From NCBI GenBank assembly GCA_016200895.1, contig JACQDX010000052.1:1-48138 (forward strand): a stretch of 48,138 nt of DNA, in the 5' to 3' direction. This DNA is from Burkholderiales bacterium. Its GTDB lineage: Bacteria > Pseudomonadota > Gammaproteobacteria > Burkholderiales > Burkholderiaceae_D. Positions 1 through 8,946 of the stretch are shown piece by piece; position 1 is the stretch's first letter, and the number at the start of each line of letters is the position of its first letter. The notes beneath the pieces were generated by a model. It made no database searches and was not told the DNA's origin. It saw nothing but the letters and a program-made list of their open reading frames with translations. Position numbers and translations under genes: made by a program.

Positions 1-1
1 G

Positions 2-250
2 ACACATAGTCGCTTAGCGCCAATGGTTGAAAAAGCCAAGCTGATCGCACGACATCTGCCGAATATACTGACGTATTTTAAGCATAGGGTGACCAACGCA
101 GTAGCGGAAGGATTGAATTCGAAAATTGCAACAGTACAAAATCGAGCCTGTGGATTCAGAAACCGGGATAACTTCAAGATCGCTATCTATTTCCATTGTG
201 GAGGGCTTGAACTTTATCCTGCCTCAGGAACCCACAGGAAAGTCGGATGA
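2..250 (+). mobile_element. Transposase C-terminal fragment, probably ISL3 family (cut by window edge)
   Basis: The reading frame is open from base 2 to a TGA at 248-250, so the gene begins before the window. The visible 82 residues carry a stretch typical of the end of ISL3-family transposases: N-A-V-A-E-G-L-N-S-K-I, then R-A-C-G-F-R-N, then IYFHCGGLELYP. The family has a DDE-type catalytic domain; that part lies outside the window. The element's right end should lie shortly after the stop, before the hairpin at 284-314, but I could not identify the terminal inverted repeat without the left end. The family call rests on this C-terminal signature alone. Whether the full element is intact cannot be judged. 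Confidence 0.65.
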
Positions 251-283
251 ATCATAAATTTTAAGGTGCGTTTCCACAATAAA

Positions 284-314
284 AAAACCGCCAAGCAAAT
301 TTGCTGGCGGTTTT
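284..314. terminator. Bidirectional hairpin terminator
   Basis: An inverted repeat (AAACCGCC, one unpaired A, the palindrome AGCAAATTTGCT, then GGCGGTTT) is flanked by A-runs on the left and T-runs on the right. It sits between the transposase end and the minus-strand gene ending at 332, and could terminate transcription from both sides. Confidence 0.75.
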
Positions 315-331
315 GAGAATGGTGTGAGGAT

Positions 332-634
332 TCAGGCTGTGGTATTAATCGTTGTTCCTGTTACTTGGCCGCTGGTATTCACTACTGGTTTTGGCTGCTC
401 GGGCGGCGGTGGCTCTGGCTGTTTCACATTTTGCTTGCTGGCTAATTGCGCCTGCTGTGCGGCTTGTGCATCTGTAATTCTTTTTGCATCTGCGATAGCG
501 TCAGCCGTACCAGAGTCGCGGTCAGGTGCGGCACCGATAGTTTCGCTGTTTTGTTTTGCGCGAGCATCTGCAGCTTGCTGTATCAACTGCTGGTTTTGCG
601 CTGAACCGGAAGAAGTGACTGAAGTTACCATCAT
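332..634 (-). CDS. Small hypothetical protein, alanine/glutamine-rich with proline-rich tail
   Basis: I do not recognise the family. The frame is open from 811, but the N-terminal part of that longer frame (Lys/Ile/Phe-rich) looks like intergenic DNA, while the part from the ATG at 634 (100 residues) has a consistent composition. It contains an Ala/Gln/Asp-rich central segment likely to be helical (AADARAKQNSE, DAIADAKRITDAQ, QLASKQN), followed by a proline-rich stretch PEPPPPEQPKP and a Thr/Val-rich end. There is no signal peptide or membrane segment. Other possible starts are 631, 676 and 721; none has a strong ribosome binding site. The hairpin at 284-314 lies just downstream and would terminate it. 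It is divergent from metN. Confidence 0.5.
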   Translation of the reverse strand: MMVTSVTSSGSAQNQQLIQQAADARAKQNSETIGAAPDRDSGTADAIADAKRITDAQAAQQAQLASKQNVKQPEPPPPEQPKPVVNTSGQVTGTTINTTA

Positions 635-891
635 AAACTCGCTTTTGCTCGCCTGGGGGCCATGGTTGAAACTCATTCCAACATAGTATTTATGTTCGAA
701 ATGTACAAGCGATTTAAACATAAATTCACTTTTCTTGCTTGAAATAAACTTGATTATGGGCAAGTTTATGATTTTTTCGTCTTTTCTTATGCATTTGGTT
801 TGTATATACAAGTTCGTTTATATGATTGGAAAAGCGCGCTCCCTTTCGTTACAGTTACCTCCATCGGCTACATCTTTTGGTTGGGAATTCA

Positions 892-1926
892 GTGTTACGT
901 ATCGAGCAATTAGGCAAGCAATACAAGAGTCAGGGCAAGGGGCAGGCAGTAGTGGCTCTCAATGATATCAATCTCGAAGTAAGTAAAGGACAAATTTTCG
1001 GCATCATAGGTCGCTCAGGCGCAGGTAAAAGCACCTTGCTGCGTACTCTGAATTTGCTGGAGCGCCCAAGTCAGGGCCGAATATGGATGGAGGGTGAAGA
1101 CATCACCACGTTTGATGGTCAGCAGCTACATAATTTGCGCCAGCGCATAGGCATGGTGTTCCAGCATTTCAATTTGCTGTATGCAAAAACTGTGGTTGAA
1201 AATATTGCCTTCCCACTCAAGCTGAGCGGAAAATATACAGTACCAGAAATTAATGCAAGGGTAGCGGAATTGCTTGAACTCGTTGGTTTGCAAGACCAGG
1301 GTAGCAAGTATCCGTCACAGTTGTCGGGCGGTCAAAAGCAGCGGGTGGGTATTGCCCGTGCGCTGGCAAATTATCCGCATCTTTTGTTGTGTGATGAAGC
1401 GACATCGGCACTCGACCCTGAAACCACGCAAGCCATCTTGCGCCTGTTATTGGACATCAATCAAAAGCTGGGTCTGACCATCGTATTGATCACCCATGAA
1501 ATGCAGGTGATACGCACTATCTGCGACAAGGTTGCTGTGATTGATGCGGGTGAAATTGTTGAGCTGGGTGATGTCGTTGACGTCTTCCTGCATCCACAGC
1601 ATGCAGTGACGCAAAGCCTGGTGGCAGAAAATCAGGCGCTGGATTTGTCGGTGCTGGAACGTAGTGATCAAGACCCAGACCGCCATTTGCTGCGGCTGAG
1701 TTATGTCGGTTCCAGCACGCATGAACCCATCATTACACGTATCGCGGCACAGACAGGGATTGATATCGCTATCCTGCAAGGAGTGATAGGGCGTATCAAG
1801 GACACGCCTTACGGGCAGCTGCTGGTCGAATTGCATAGCACGCAAGCGCAGTCACATTCTGTTGAACGTTTATTGCTCAATGCTGGCGTCAGTGTCGCAA
1901 GAATTAATGCTGGGGGAGTGCATTGA
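892..1926 (+). CDS. metN: D-methionine ABC transporter ATP-binding protein MetN
   Basis: ATPase subunit of the MetNIQ methionine importer, acting on the cytoplasmic face of the inner membrane. Walker A GRSGAGKST lies at residues 40-48, the signature LSGGQ at 144-148, Walker B LLLCDEATSALD follows with the catalytic Glu at about 169, and the switch His is in ITHE. The last ~90 residues form the NIL (ACT-like) domain that binds methionine and inhibits transport in this family. I chose the GTG at 892 (344 residues) because it matches the usual MetN length and start (LRIEQLGKQY); the frame is open to an ATG at 826, but those extra 22 residues do not resemble the family. The stop overlaps the metI start by one base (TGATG), indicating translational coupling. 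Confidence 0.93.
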   Translation: MLRIEQLGKQYKSQGKGQAVVALNDINLEVSKGQIFGIIGRSGAGKSTLLRTLNLLERPSQGRIWMEGEDITTFDGQQLHNLRQRIGMVFQHFNLLYAKTVVENIAFPLKLSGKYTVPEINARVAELLELVGLQDQGSKYPSQLSGGQKQRVGIARALANYPHLLLCDEATSALDPETTQAILRLLLDINQKLGLTIVLITHEMQVIRTICDKVAVIDAGEIVELGDVVDVFLHPQHAVTQSLVAENQALDLSVLERSDQDPDRHLLRLSYVGSSTHEPIITRIAAQTGIDIAILQGVIGRIKDTPYGQLLVELHSTQAQSHSVERLLLNAGVSVARINAGGVH

Positions 1927-2585
1927 TGGATTTCTCTCAAATTGACTGGAGTGATATCGCACTGGCGACACTCGACACCTTGACGATGACGGCTACCTCT
2001 TTGCTATTCACGGTGCTACTGGGTTTGCCTTTGGGTGTATTGCTGTTTTTGACAGGAAAAAAGCAATTGCTGGAGCAGGGGTTTCTTTACGCAGTGTTGT
2101 CTGTGGTAGTGAATATTTTGCGCTCCATCCCTTTCATTATTTTGTTGATTGTATTGATCCCTTTCACATTGCTGTTGATGGGGACATCGCTGGGTGTGCC
2201 GGGCACGATACCGCCGCTGGTGATAGGAACAACGCCATTTTTTGCGCGACTGGTGGAGAACGTTTTGCGTGAAGTGGATAAAGGAATTATCGAAGCCTGC
2301 CAGGCCATGGGCGCCAAGACCTGGCAAATTATCTGGCATGCCTTATTGCCGGAAGCATTACCTGGTTTGCTGGCAGCCGCCACGGTAACGACGATAGCGC
2401 TGGTGTCGTATGCGGCCATGTCAGGAGTGATCGGTGGTGGTGGCCTGGGTGACCTGGCGCTGCGTTACGGTTACCAACGTTTTCAAACCGAGGTCATGGT
2501 GGTCACGGTATTTATTTTGATCGTGCTAGTGCAGTTGCTGCAATTCGTGGGCGACAAGCTGGTTTTGAAATTCACACGTAAGTAA
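1926..2585 (+). CDS. metI: D-methionine ABC transporter permease MetI
   Basis: Inner-membrane permease of the MetNIQ importer, 219 residues, the usual length. About five hydrophobic segments are visible, starting with LTMTATSLLFTVLLGLPLGV. The cytoplasmic EAA loop that docks onto MetN is seen as EACQAMGAKTWQIIWHALLPEA around residues 118-139. The ATG at 1926 overlaps the metN stop. A TTG three bases earlier is in frame but unlikely to be used. metQ follows after 46 bases with its own ribosome binding site. Confidence 0.93.
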   Translation: MDFSQIDWSDIALATLDTLTMTATSLLFTVLLGLPLGVLLFLTGKKQLLEQGFLYAVLSVVVNILRSIPFIILLIVLIPFTLLLMGTSLGVPGTIPPLVIGTTPFFARLVENVLREVDKGIIEACQAMGAKTWQIIWHALLPEALPGLLAAATVTTIALVSYAAMSGVIGGGGLGDLALRYGYQRFQTEVMVVTVFILIVLVQLLQFVGDKLVLKFTRK

Positions 2586-2631
2586 CTAAGTAAGCAACCA
2601 AGTAAGTTTTTAATTTTTTATTGGAGCCTAT

Positions 2632-3444
2632 ATGTCTTTAAATTTGAAACGTCGTTTGTCCCTTATCCTGGCAGGTGGCCTGACAGCCGCAGCCGTGTTT
2701 GCACCAGCAACAGTATTTGCAGTAGAGACTTTGCATATCGCCGCCAGCCCTGTGCCACACGCCGAGATACTTGAATTTATCAAGCCTCAACTGGCCAAAG
2801 AAGGCGTGGACTTGAAAGTGAAAGTTTTCACTGACTATATACAGCCAGCAGTACAGGTCAATGAAAAACATCTGGACGGCAATTTCTTTTTGCATCAGCC
2901 TTACCTGAATGAATTCAAGAAAAGTCACAAGAACGATATCGAAGTACCTATCGCCAAGGTACACGTAGAACCTTTTGCTGCCTACTCAAGCAAGTACAAA
3001 AAGCTGGCTGACTTGCCAGATGGCGCTACGGTCGCTATCCCGAATGATCCATCCAATTCTGGTCGTGCCTTGCTGTTGTTGGCAAAGCAGGGTTTGTTGA
3101 AATTGAAGGATCCAAAAAATATTTCAGCGACGCAAAAAGATATTATTGAAAATCCGAAAAAATTGAAATTCAAGGAACTGGAAGCCGCGACTCTGCCACG
3201 TGTATTGAACCAGGTTGATCTGGCTTTGATCAATACCAACTATGCGATAGAAGCAAAACTCAATCCTGTAAAAGATTCTTTGTTTATTGAAGACGCAAAT
3301 TCACCGTACGCAAATTTGCTGGTGGCGCGTGAAGATAATAAGAACAGCCCGGCATTCAAAAAACTGGTTGCTGCCTTGAATTCGCCTGAAGTTAAAAAAT
3401 TCATTGAAGATAAATACAAAGGCGCGGTTGTACCTGCTTTTTAA
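2632..3444 (+). CDS. metQ: Methionine-binding periplasmic protein MetQ (non-lipidated)
   Basis: Substrate-binding protein of the methionine importer, 270 residues (NlpA/MetQ family). The start follows a TTGGAG ribosome binding site. The N-terminus is a classical Sec signal peptide (KRR, a hydrophobic stretch, then likely cleavage after TVFA) with no lipobox cysteine, so the mature protein should be soluble in the periplasm, whereas Escherichia coli MetQ is a lipoprotein. Family motifs include SPVPHAEILE, the FFLHQPYL segment and the ALINTNYAIEA segment. The gene ends the metNIQ operon, and a strong terminator follows. Confidence 0.93.
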   Translation: MSLNLKRRLSLILAGGLTAAAVFAPATVFAVETLHIAASPVPHAEILEFIKPQLAKEGVDLKVKVFTDYIQPAVQVNEKHLDGNFFLHQPYLNEFKKSHKNDIEVPIAKVHVEPFAAYSSKYKKLADLPDGATVAIPNDPSNSGRALLLLAKQGLLKLKDPKNISATQKDIIENPKKLKFKELEAATLPRVLNQVDLALINTNYAIEAKLNPVKDSLFIEDANSPYANLLVAREDNKNSPAFKKLVAALNSPEVKKFIEDKYKGAVVPAF

Positions 3445-3456
3445 TAGTTCTCTGAT

Positions 3457-3499
3457 GAAAAAACATCCCTGCAAATTTTTTTTGCAGGGATGTTTTTTT
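3457..3499 (+). terminator. Rho-independent terminator after metQ
   Basis: A near-perfect hairpin (AAACATCCCTGCAAA paired with TTTGCAGGGATGTTT) is followed by seven T residues. The A-run on the left side means it could also terminate the opposing minus-strand gene that ends at 3520. Confidence 0.9.
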
Positions 3500-3519
3500 A
3501 GCTCAGCTTCTGTCAGATA

Positions 3520-5934
3520 CTATCTGTTCATTGATGTTGGTTCAGTTGCTGCCTGCTTGAGTGATGGCTTTGCCGCAAAACTTTTTAGGTAATCAAGATT
3601 GTCTCTGAAGTCCGCATCTTTCATCGCATTCCCTTTTGGCGTACTGTATTCCAGTAAGAGATTATCGTCATTTGATAGTGTGGTTTCACTGGATTCAAGC
3701 AATTGTCTGACTTGCTCAGGATCCAGTATCAGTGCCCCAGAAATTGATTGTATGCCTTCCTTGTAAAGAGCCAGATAAGCTTTCATGTTTTGATTGCTGA
3801 CCATCGATAACAAGTGTTTTTCTTTTGCCGCATCAGGGAATGCGTTCCTACTATTACTGGCGATCATCACGCCTTGGTTGTCCACGGTATATACCCATAC
3901 GTACTTAAATGAATGTGATAAGCTCGCAATCATTACTTTCAAGTCCTGCTTGGACATGTGTGCCAACTGGAACCATTGTTTCAAGATGCCTTTGTCGGCC
4001 AGTTTGGCCTCCGCCAGGGTATAAAATTCCTGGTTGTAAAGCGATGCGGCACCTGCGAACCAGATTGACGAGAGTTGTATGGCGATCAAATCGTATTTTT
4101 GCCTGGTCAGTGACAGATGGTTCCTGCCATCGGTGTAAAAGAAGGAGACGCCAGGTTTAAATGCGAAATTCTGATTCACGTCGGCAAAATGACGGTTGGC
4201 AATATTTACCAGATCACGGCTCAGGTCGACCACTTCCATGGATTTGAACCCGGATTCGTGAATCGCCATTGCTGTCACGCCAGTGCCATATCCTATCACT
4301 AACGCTTTATCATAATTGCTCAAATGGAGCATGGGGATAAGGCCAAAACCAGCCTGGGCCAGCATCTCGCTATTCTTTTCCATTGCATTATTGCCCTGGA
4401 ATTTGCCATTGGTTGTCAGGGTTTTATCCTCTACCCCTTTGTCGATTTGTGACATAACTGCAGTCAGGCCACCATCGGCACTTTCTGCATGATCGATCAT
4501 TTTTCCATCCGCATAATAGGTGGGCTTGAAATAGGTATTTATGCCGGTGGTGATGACATTCAAGTCCAGCTGTTTGGGGCAGATAATCAAGAGTAGGGTG
4601 GCGGCAATGGCGCTACCAAACTGCTGAGACGTCGGAGTAGATTTATCGCGCGTAATCCATGTGGAAAGCAACAGCAAAACAAAAGCCACAATGCCACATA
4701 GCAGGCTGGTAAGAAATCCGCCGATGGCCGGCAAGAGTGCAAATCCCGCAAGCAATACCCCGGCTATGTTACCCAGGGTATTAATGGCAGATGGAAAGCC
4801 TATGCCATCATGCTGCCCTCTGGACGCAATGTTCATACTGACAGGGTACAGAGCACCAATGGCAAACGCGGGTGGTAGGGCGATGACGATGGCAGGAATG
4901 GCACGCAAAAATTCCCGGAACCAGAACGAATACGGCACCGTAATTTTTGCCAGTCCATAAAAATACAATGACGAAAGGTGCCACAAAAATGTTGAGCACA
5001 GGATAGTGCAGGTCAGCAAGAATAATGCTTCATTCAAATGCTCATTGGCAGAACGCCTGGATGCCTTGCCTGCATATCGCCCACCTAGCGCCAAGCCTGC
5101 AAGGAAGCAGGTTAGCATGAGGGAAAATGCATAGGTGCTATTGCCTATTACCACCGCCAACAAGTGTATGGTCGAAACTTCCATCATCATCGTGAGTGCA
5201 CCTACGACAAGCAAGACGAGCAGGCCGAAATGGTGTGAACTTTGTACTGGCTGATTGCTTTGCTCCTGCCCTTCCGTGTGCAAGGTATCAGATGTTTTAG
5301 CTTCACTCACCAGCAAGAATGCCAGCGACGCCACCAGGATATCTATTACTGAAGAAAGCCAAAGTGTGCCATTCATGCCCAAAGCAGGAATGATCAGGTA
5401 ACCGGACAATAAGGCACCAGACGCTGCGCCAAATGTATTGGCGGAATAAAACCAGGAGATAGAGGCGATACAGGATTTGCTATCTGCTATCGCACGCACC
5501 AGCAAGGGAAAGGTCAGACCCATCAAGATGGTCGGGAAAAGCAAGACAAGTGCGCCCAATAAAACCTGATAAATGACGAGAGAAGCAGAATCAGGCCTGT
5601 AGCCGACTGCGATCATCAGATAAATATCATGAGCAAATGAAAATATGTAGGGTGTACACAAGCAATATAAGGCGATGGCCAATTCTGCCATGGCATACGT
5701 CCGCACAGGAAAACGCGTGCTTTTTGCCAGGCCAGCACCTATGGCCGCCCCGATTGCCATGCCTGCCATATAAATCGCCAACACCGTATAAGTAGCGCTG
5801 GACTGGCTGCCAAATACCAGAGCAAGTTTTTTCGCGAAATAAATCTGGTAAGCGAGAGCCGCAAAACCGGAGGCAAAGAAAATTCCAAACAGCGTGTGTA
5901 TTTTTTTCACGGGTATATTGTTGGTGAGGGTCAT
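3520..5934 (-). CDS. Membrane protein with fused spermidine-synthase-like domain
   Basis: 804 residues in two parts. Residues 1 to about 455 form a multi-spanning region with roughly 12-14 hydrophobic segments, similar to the transporter-like half of 'fused MFS/spermidine synthase' proteins. The C-terminal part has a Rossmann methyltransferase/aminopropyltransferase fold: the glycine-rich loop ALVIGYGTGVTAMAI near residue 540, an acidic residue after the second strand (EVVDLS), then FYTDGRNHL and DLIAIQLSSIWFAG. True spermidine synthases transfer aminopropyl from decarboxylated SAM to putrescine; in membrane fusions this activity is generally unproven and the substrate is unknown. The gene stands alone, convergent with metQ and separated from efp by about 300 bases. 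Confidence 0.8.
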   Translation of the reverse strand: MTLTNNIPVKKIHTLFGIFFASGFAALAYQIYFAKKLALVFGSQSSATYTVLAIYMAGMAIGAAIGAGLAKSTRFPVRTYAMAELAIALYCLCTPYIFSFAHDIYLMIAVGYRPDSASLVIYQVLLGALVLLFPTILMGLTFPLLVRAIADSKSCIASISWFYSANTFGAASGALLSGYLIIPALGMNGTLWLSSVIDILVASLAFLLVSEAKTSDTLHTEGQEQSNQPVQSSHHFGLLVLLVVGALTMMMEVSTIHLLAVVIGNSTYAFSLMLTCFLAGLALGGRYAGKASRRSANEHLNEALFLLTCTILCSTFLWHLSSLYFYGLAKITVPYSFWFREFLRAIPAIVIALPPAFAIGALYPVSMNIASRGQHDGIGFPSAINTLGNIAGVLLAGFALLPAIGGFLTSLLCGIVAFVLLLLSTWITRDKSTPTSQQFGSAIAATLLLIICPKQLDLNVITTGINTYFKPTYYADGKMIDHAESADGGLTAVMSQIDKGVEDKTLTTNGKFQGNNAMEKNSEMLAQAGFGLIPMLHLSNYDKALVIGYGTGVTAMAIHESGFKSMEVVDLSRDLVNIANRHFADVNQNFAFKPGVSFFYTDGRNHLSLTRQKYDLIAIQLSSIWFAGAASLYNQEFYTLAEAKLADKGILKQWFQLAHMSKQDLKVMIASLSHSFKYVWVYTVDNQGVMIASNSRNAFPDAAKEKHLLSMVSNQNMKAYLALYKEGIQSISGALILDPEQVRQLLESSETTLSNDDNLLLEYSTPKGNAMKDADFRDNLDYLKSFAAKPSLKQAATEPTSMNR

Positions 5935-6190
5935 CCAGACGCTTCTTGATGGGTCTACTAGATGGCATTCATATCACGTGCATGATGCGTTTAAGCGAGC
6001 AATAGTAAAAACAGTCAAATATTAATGGTTGCAGTAAATATTGTCAAATGGATAAATCATGACTGACATATATATGCCCGTTGATTGTTGACAGGAGTCT
6101 GAGAGTCGCTCCAGATTTGACAAGCAAATTCTTTAGCCTTGTAGTCAAGGTTTTGATGTTGCTGGAATTGTAATGCATTGATTTTGGACG
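5935..6190. other. Intergenic region upstream of the membrane/SpeE-like gene
   Basis: This AT-rich stretch should hold the promoter of the minus-strand gene starting at 5934. I see no convincing consensus promoter. A short hairpin (CCTTG-TAGT-CAAGG then TTTT, 6137-6154) is too weak to call as a terminator. No plausible coding frame is present. Confidence 0.3.
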
Positions 6191-6191
6191 A

Positions 6192-6223
6192 AAAAAACGC
6201 CGCTATATGCAGCGGCGTTTTTG
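6192..6223. terminator. Terminator downstream of efp
   Basis: The hairpin AAAACGCCGCT-ATATGC-AGCGGCGTTTT has an A-run on one side and a T-run on the other, located 23 bases after the efp stop codon on the minus strand. It works as an intrinsic terminator for efp in the minus direction. Confidence 0.85.
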
Positions 6224-6245
6224 CAAATTCTTTACGTCTTATTAC

Positions 6246-6821
6246 TTAGTTACGTACGACTTTTTTGTATTCGTTAGTGCGTGTATCGATTTCGATCATG
6301 TCGTCCTGGCTGACGAACAGTGGCACTTGAACGATATGGCAATTTGCTTCAATTGCATTTTCGATCTTGGCTTCTTTCAGGACGTTGCCTGAAGTATTGC
6401 CTTTGACTGCTGGCTCAGAGTAAATGATCTGGCGAACGATAGTGGTTGGCAATTCTACTGAGATTGCTTTGCCGTCATAGAATACAGCTTCACATTCCAT
6501 GCCATCTTTCAGGTAATTCAGGGAATCACCCATGTTTTCTGCTTCGATTTCATACTGGTTGTATTCTTGATCCATGAATACGAACAGTGGGTCAGCGAAG
6601 TAAGAATAAGTAACTGGTTTTTTGTCCAATACAACTACGTCAAACTTGTCGTCGCCACGGAAGACGTTTTCTTGTGGGCTGTTGGTCAACAGGCTTTTCA
6701 TTTTCCACTTGTAAGTGAAGCCTGTGCGGCTGGAACCGTTGACGTCAGAGCGCAATACGATCATTGGCTTGCTATCAACCATAATGATGTTGCCAACACG
6801 AATTTCTTTTGCAAATTTCAT
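6246..6821 (-). CDS. efp: Elongation factor P (arginine-32 type)
   Basis: EF-P binds ribosomes stalled on polyproline stretches and stimulates peptide bond formation. The 191 residues show the three-domain layout: an N-terminal KOW-like domain, the central [14 protein letters not shown] strand region, and the C-terminal [14 protein letters not shown] signature. The loop tip reads SSRTG with Arg at position 32, the residue that is rhamnosylated in the Pseudomonas/Neisseria/betaproteobacterial branch, instead of the lysine of E. coli. The modifying enzyme gene earP lies directly upstream on the same strand. There is no Shine-Dalgarno sequence before the ATG, and a TATACT sequence sits four bases before it, so the mRNA may be leaderless. 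Confidence 0.96.
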   Translation of the reverse strand: MKFAKEIRVGNIIMVDSKPMIVLRSDVNGSSRTGFTYKWKMKSLLTNSPQENVFRGDDKFDVVVLDKKPVTYSYFADPLFVFMDQEYNQYEIEAENMGDSLNYLKDGMECEAVFYDGKAISVELPTTIVRQIIYSEPAVKGNTSGNVLKEAKIENAIEANCHIVQVPLFVSQDDMIEIDTRTNEYKKVVRN

Positions 6822-6936
6822 AGCGAGTATACGTAAAAAGTAGGTTGCGTAAAAATCATCTGTTGCCTACTGGCAAAAAATCACCGCAAGCCCACGTTTG
6901 ATTGAGATTTAAAACAGGTTAAAAATTAACCCAACA

Positions 6937-8133
6937 TTATACTGCATCTTTTTGGCTTGCCGCCCGAACTGAATTGACGAACTTCAATAAATTGCCCGTC
7001 ATATCCCCATTTTCGTGCATTTTCCTCTGCCAAATGCCAGAAAGCCGTGCAATTTCAGGCAGGTCGGCTTGAAAGGCTTGCCATAAGTCTGTCCAGTCCA
7101 GCGGTGGATTGCCGACTCCATTCCAGGCATGGGACAAGGCCGTCTGGCTTGCGGTGACAGATGTAGCGATTTCTAAAAATGCATTCAATTTCACATGATG
7201 CAGGTTTTTATCCTGGGGATAGATATGCCAGATGAAGGGTTTGTTGGCCCACTGCGCCCGCACAAACGAGTCTTCACCGCGGACAAAGTTGATGTCGCAG
7301 GCCCACAGCAATTTGTCATAATCGGCTTGTGGGATGAATGGCAGAACGCGTACTGTTAATGCGTCATGGCTGATGTTAGCACCAGCTTTGGCAGCTTGCC
7401 CCAAAAATGTCTCTATTGCTTCCGTGGCGACACCTTCAGGCGCCAGGCAGATGACAGGCGTATCTGCGCTTTGCCACACTTTAAGTAAATCTGTTACTGG
7501 TGCATGCGGGTAGCAAAACAGGGATATTCTGGTGGCATGGATTTCGGCTTCGGTCAGCCCCAGTTGCCGCAGGAATGCTGCCATGGCCGCTGGATCTGAT
7601 TGAAATGCCGTGCGTTCACTATCCAGACTGGCTTCGCGCAACAGGCCACCGGTTTTGTTGTTAAAGCCGGGGAAAAAGAAATGCTTGGTTAATGGCAAAG
7701 AAGGATGGGGCGAGGGCAGGGTGTGGCAGCCTTCTATCCACTCTTCTGCAGTCAAACCTTCGAGATTGAGCCAGACTGGCCGTGGTTCACACTGTGCCAT
7801 GGCCTGGATATAGTCAGGCGGTATGTCGCAGGCAAAAAATTCTATGACGATATCGGCAATCTCAGCAACCGTAAATGTGCCTTGCTGATCGCGCCAATGC
7901 CTGATGGCGACGCCTGCAATTTGCTGTACTTCGGCATCTGTATTCACTTGCGGGCAGATACGTTGAAAGCTGCGCAAATCATCCACCCATAGCGTGACCG
8001 CGATGCCATGCTCTTGCTGTAATTGTCTGGCCATGCGCCAGCAAATGCCTATATCGCCGAAATTATCGACAACCTTGCAAAACAGGGCTAAAGATTTTGC
8101 GGCGGGGTTGGTATTTATTTCTGTTGATTGCAT
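6937..8133 (-). CDS. earP: EF-P arginine-32 rhamnosyltransferase EarP
   Basis: EarP (formerly DUF2331) is a cytosolic inverting glycosyltransferase that moves rhamnose from dTDP-L-rhamnose to Arg32 of EF-P. The N-terminal signature FCKVVDNFGDIGICWR contains the two family aspartates (D23 and D27 from the start used here), and the C-terminal half has RGEDSFVRAQWA with the conserved glutamate of the nucleotide-sugar site. I use the ATG at 8133 (398 residues); the frame extends to an ATG at 8175 that would overlap the end of gloB by 19 bases. Neither start has a strong ribosome binding site. efp follows 115 bases downstream on the same strand, the linkage expected for this pair. No rhamnose-synthesis genes are in the window. 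Confidence 0.94.
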   Translation of the reverse strand: MQSTEINTNPAAKSLALFCKVVDNFGDIGICWRMARQLQQEHGIAVTLWVDDLRSFQRICPQVNTDAEVQQIAGVAIRHWRDQQGTFTVAEIADIVIEFFACDIPPDYIQAMAQCEPRPVWLNLEGLTAEEWIEGCHTLPSPHPSLPLTKHFFFPGFNNKTGGLLREASLDSERTAFQSDPAAMAAFLRQLGLTEAEIHATRISLFCYPHAPVTDLLKVWQSADTPVICLAPEGVATEAIETFLGQAAKAGANISHDALTVRVLPFIPQADYDKLLWACDINFVRGEDSFVRAQWANKPFIWHIYPQDKNLHHVKLNAFLEIATSVTASQTALSHAWNGVGNPPLDWTDLWQAFQADLPEIARLSGIWQRKMHENGDMTGNLLKFVNSVRAASQKDAV

Positions 8134-8156
8134 TGCGATGTTTGTTAAGAGCGTTC

Positions 8157-8939
8157 TTAAAAGCGGTTTTTCCATTCACGCAAAGCGGCGAAATGGCTGA
8201 TATCATCTTGTGCAACTGGGATTTTTCCGCTTTCCAAAAGTCGGTTAATGACTGTGCTTTGGCGACTGCGCAAGAAGGGATTGGTCTGTTTTTCCAGACC
8301 TATATGGGTAGGCACGGTAGGTATGCCTTGCTCGCGTCTGGCCTGTTCGCGCTTGATACGCTGCAGCAAATCCTGGTTGCCAGGCTCGACCTCTTTGGCA
8401 AAGCGCAGATTGGACAGGGTGTATTCATGGGCGCAATACACGGCCGTATCATCTGGCAGGGTAGCCAGTTGATCGAGCGAATGCAGCATCTGTGCAGGCG
8501 TGCCTTCAAACAGGCGGCCGCAACCACCGGCAAACAGGGTGTCACCACAAAACAGCCAATGCTGTTCAGGTGCGAAATAGGCAATATGGCCGAGCGTATG
8601 GCCGGGCACATCCAGCACTTTGAGCTCCAGATTGATGCCGGGCACGGTCACTACATCATCTTGTTGCAGCTTTTGCGTGACCACGGCAATCTTGTCATTG
8701 GTGGGGCCAAATACGGGTACTGTCGCATGTTCGAGCAGGCGTGGTACGCCGCCAATATGATCAGCATGGTGATGAGTGAGTAAAATAGCGGACAATGTCA
8801 GTTGATGTTGTGCCAGAGCTTGTAAAATTGGCATGGCGTCACCAGGATCAACCACGGCTGCGTGCTGACCGTCATGGATAATCCATAGATAATTGTCGTC
8901 AAAGGCGGGGACAGTCAATATACTCAGGGAATTCTTCAT
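8157..8939 (-). CDS. gloB: Hydroxyacylglutathione hydrolase (glyoxalase II)
   Basis: A cytosolic metallo-beta-lactamase-fold enzyme that hydrolyses S-D-lactoylglutathione to D-lactate and glutathione in methylglyoxal detoxification. The metal-binding motif [10 protein letters not shown], the later GHTLGH and [12 protein letters not shown] motifs, CAHEYTLSN, and a C-terminal glutathione-binding part with KQTNPFLR mark it as a full glyoxalase II. The start is taken at 8939 ([19 protein letters not shown], 260 residues); 8948 and 8969 are also in frame. The start region overlaps that of the divergent methyltransferase gene, so the two share an extremely short control region. Confidence 0.95.
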   Translation of the reverse strand: MKNSLSILTVPAFDDNYLWIIHDGQHAAVVDPGDAMPILQALAQHQLTLSAILLTHHHADHIGGVPRLLEHATVPVFGPTNDKIAVVTQKLQQDDVVTVPGINLELKVLDVPGHTLGHIAYFAPEQHWLFCGDTLFAGGCGRLFEGTPAQMLHSLDQLATLPDDTAVYCAHEYTLSNLRFAKEVEPGNQDLLQRIKREQARREQGIPTVPTHIGLEKQTNPFLRSRQSTVINRLLESGKIPVAQDDISHFAALREWKNRF

Positions 8940-8946
8940 ATCAGGC

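Noticed and set aside
640..891. Possible SAM riboswitch before metN
   Set aside because: I could not find the conserved core of any SAM riboswitch class; the region is simply AT-rich with small palindromes.
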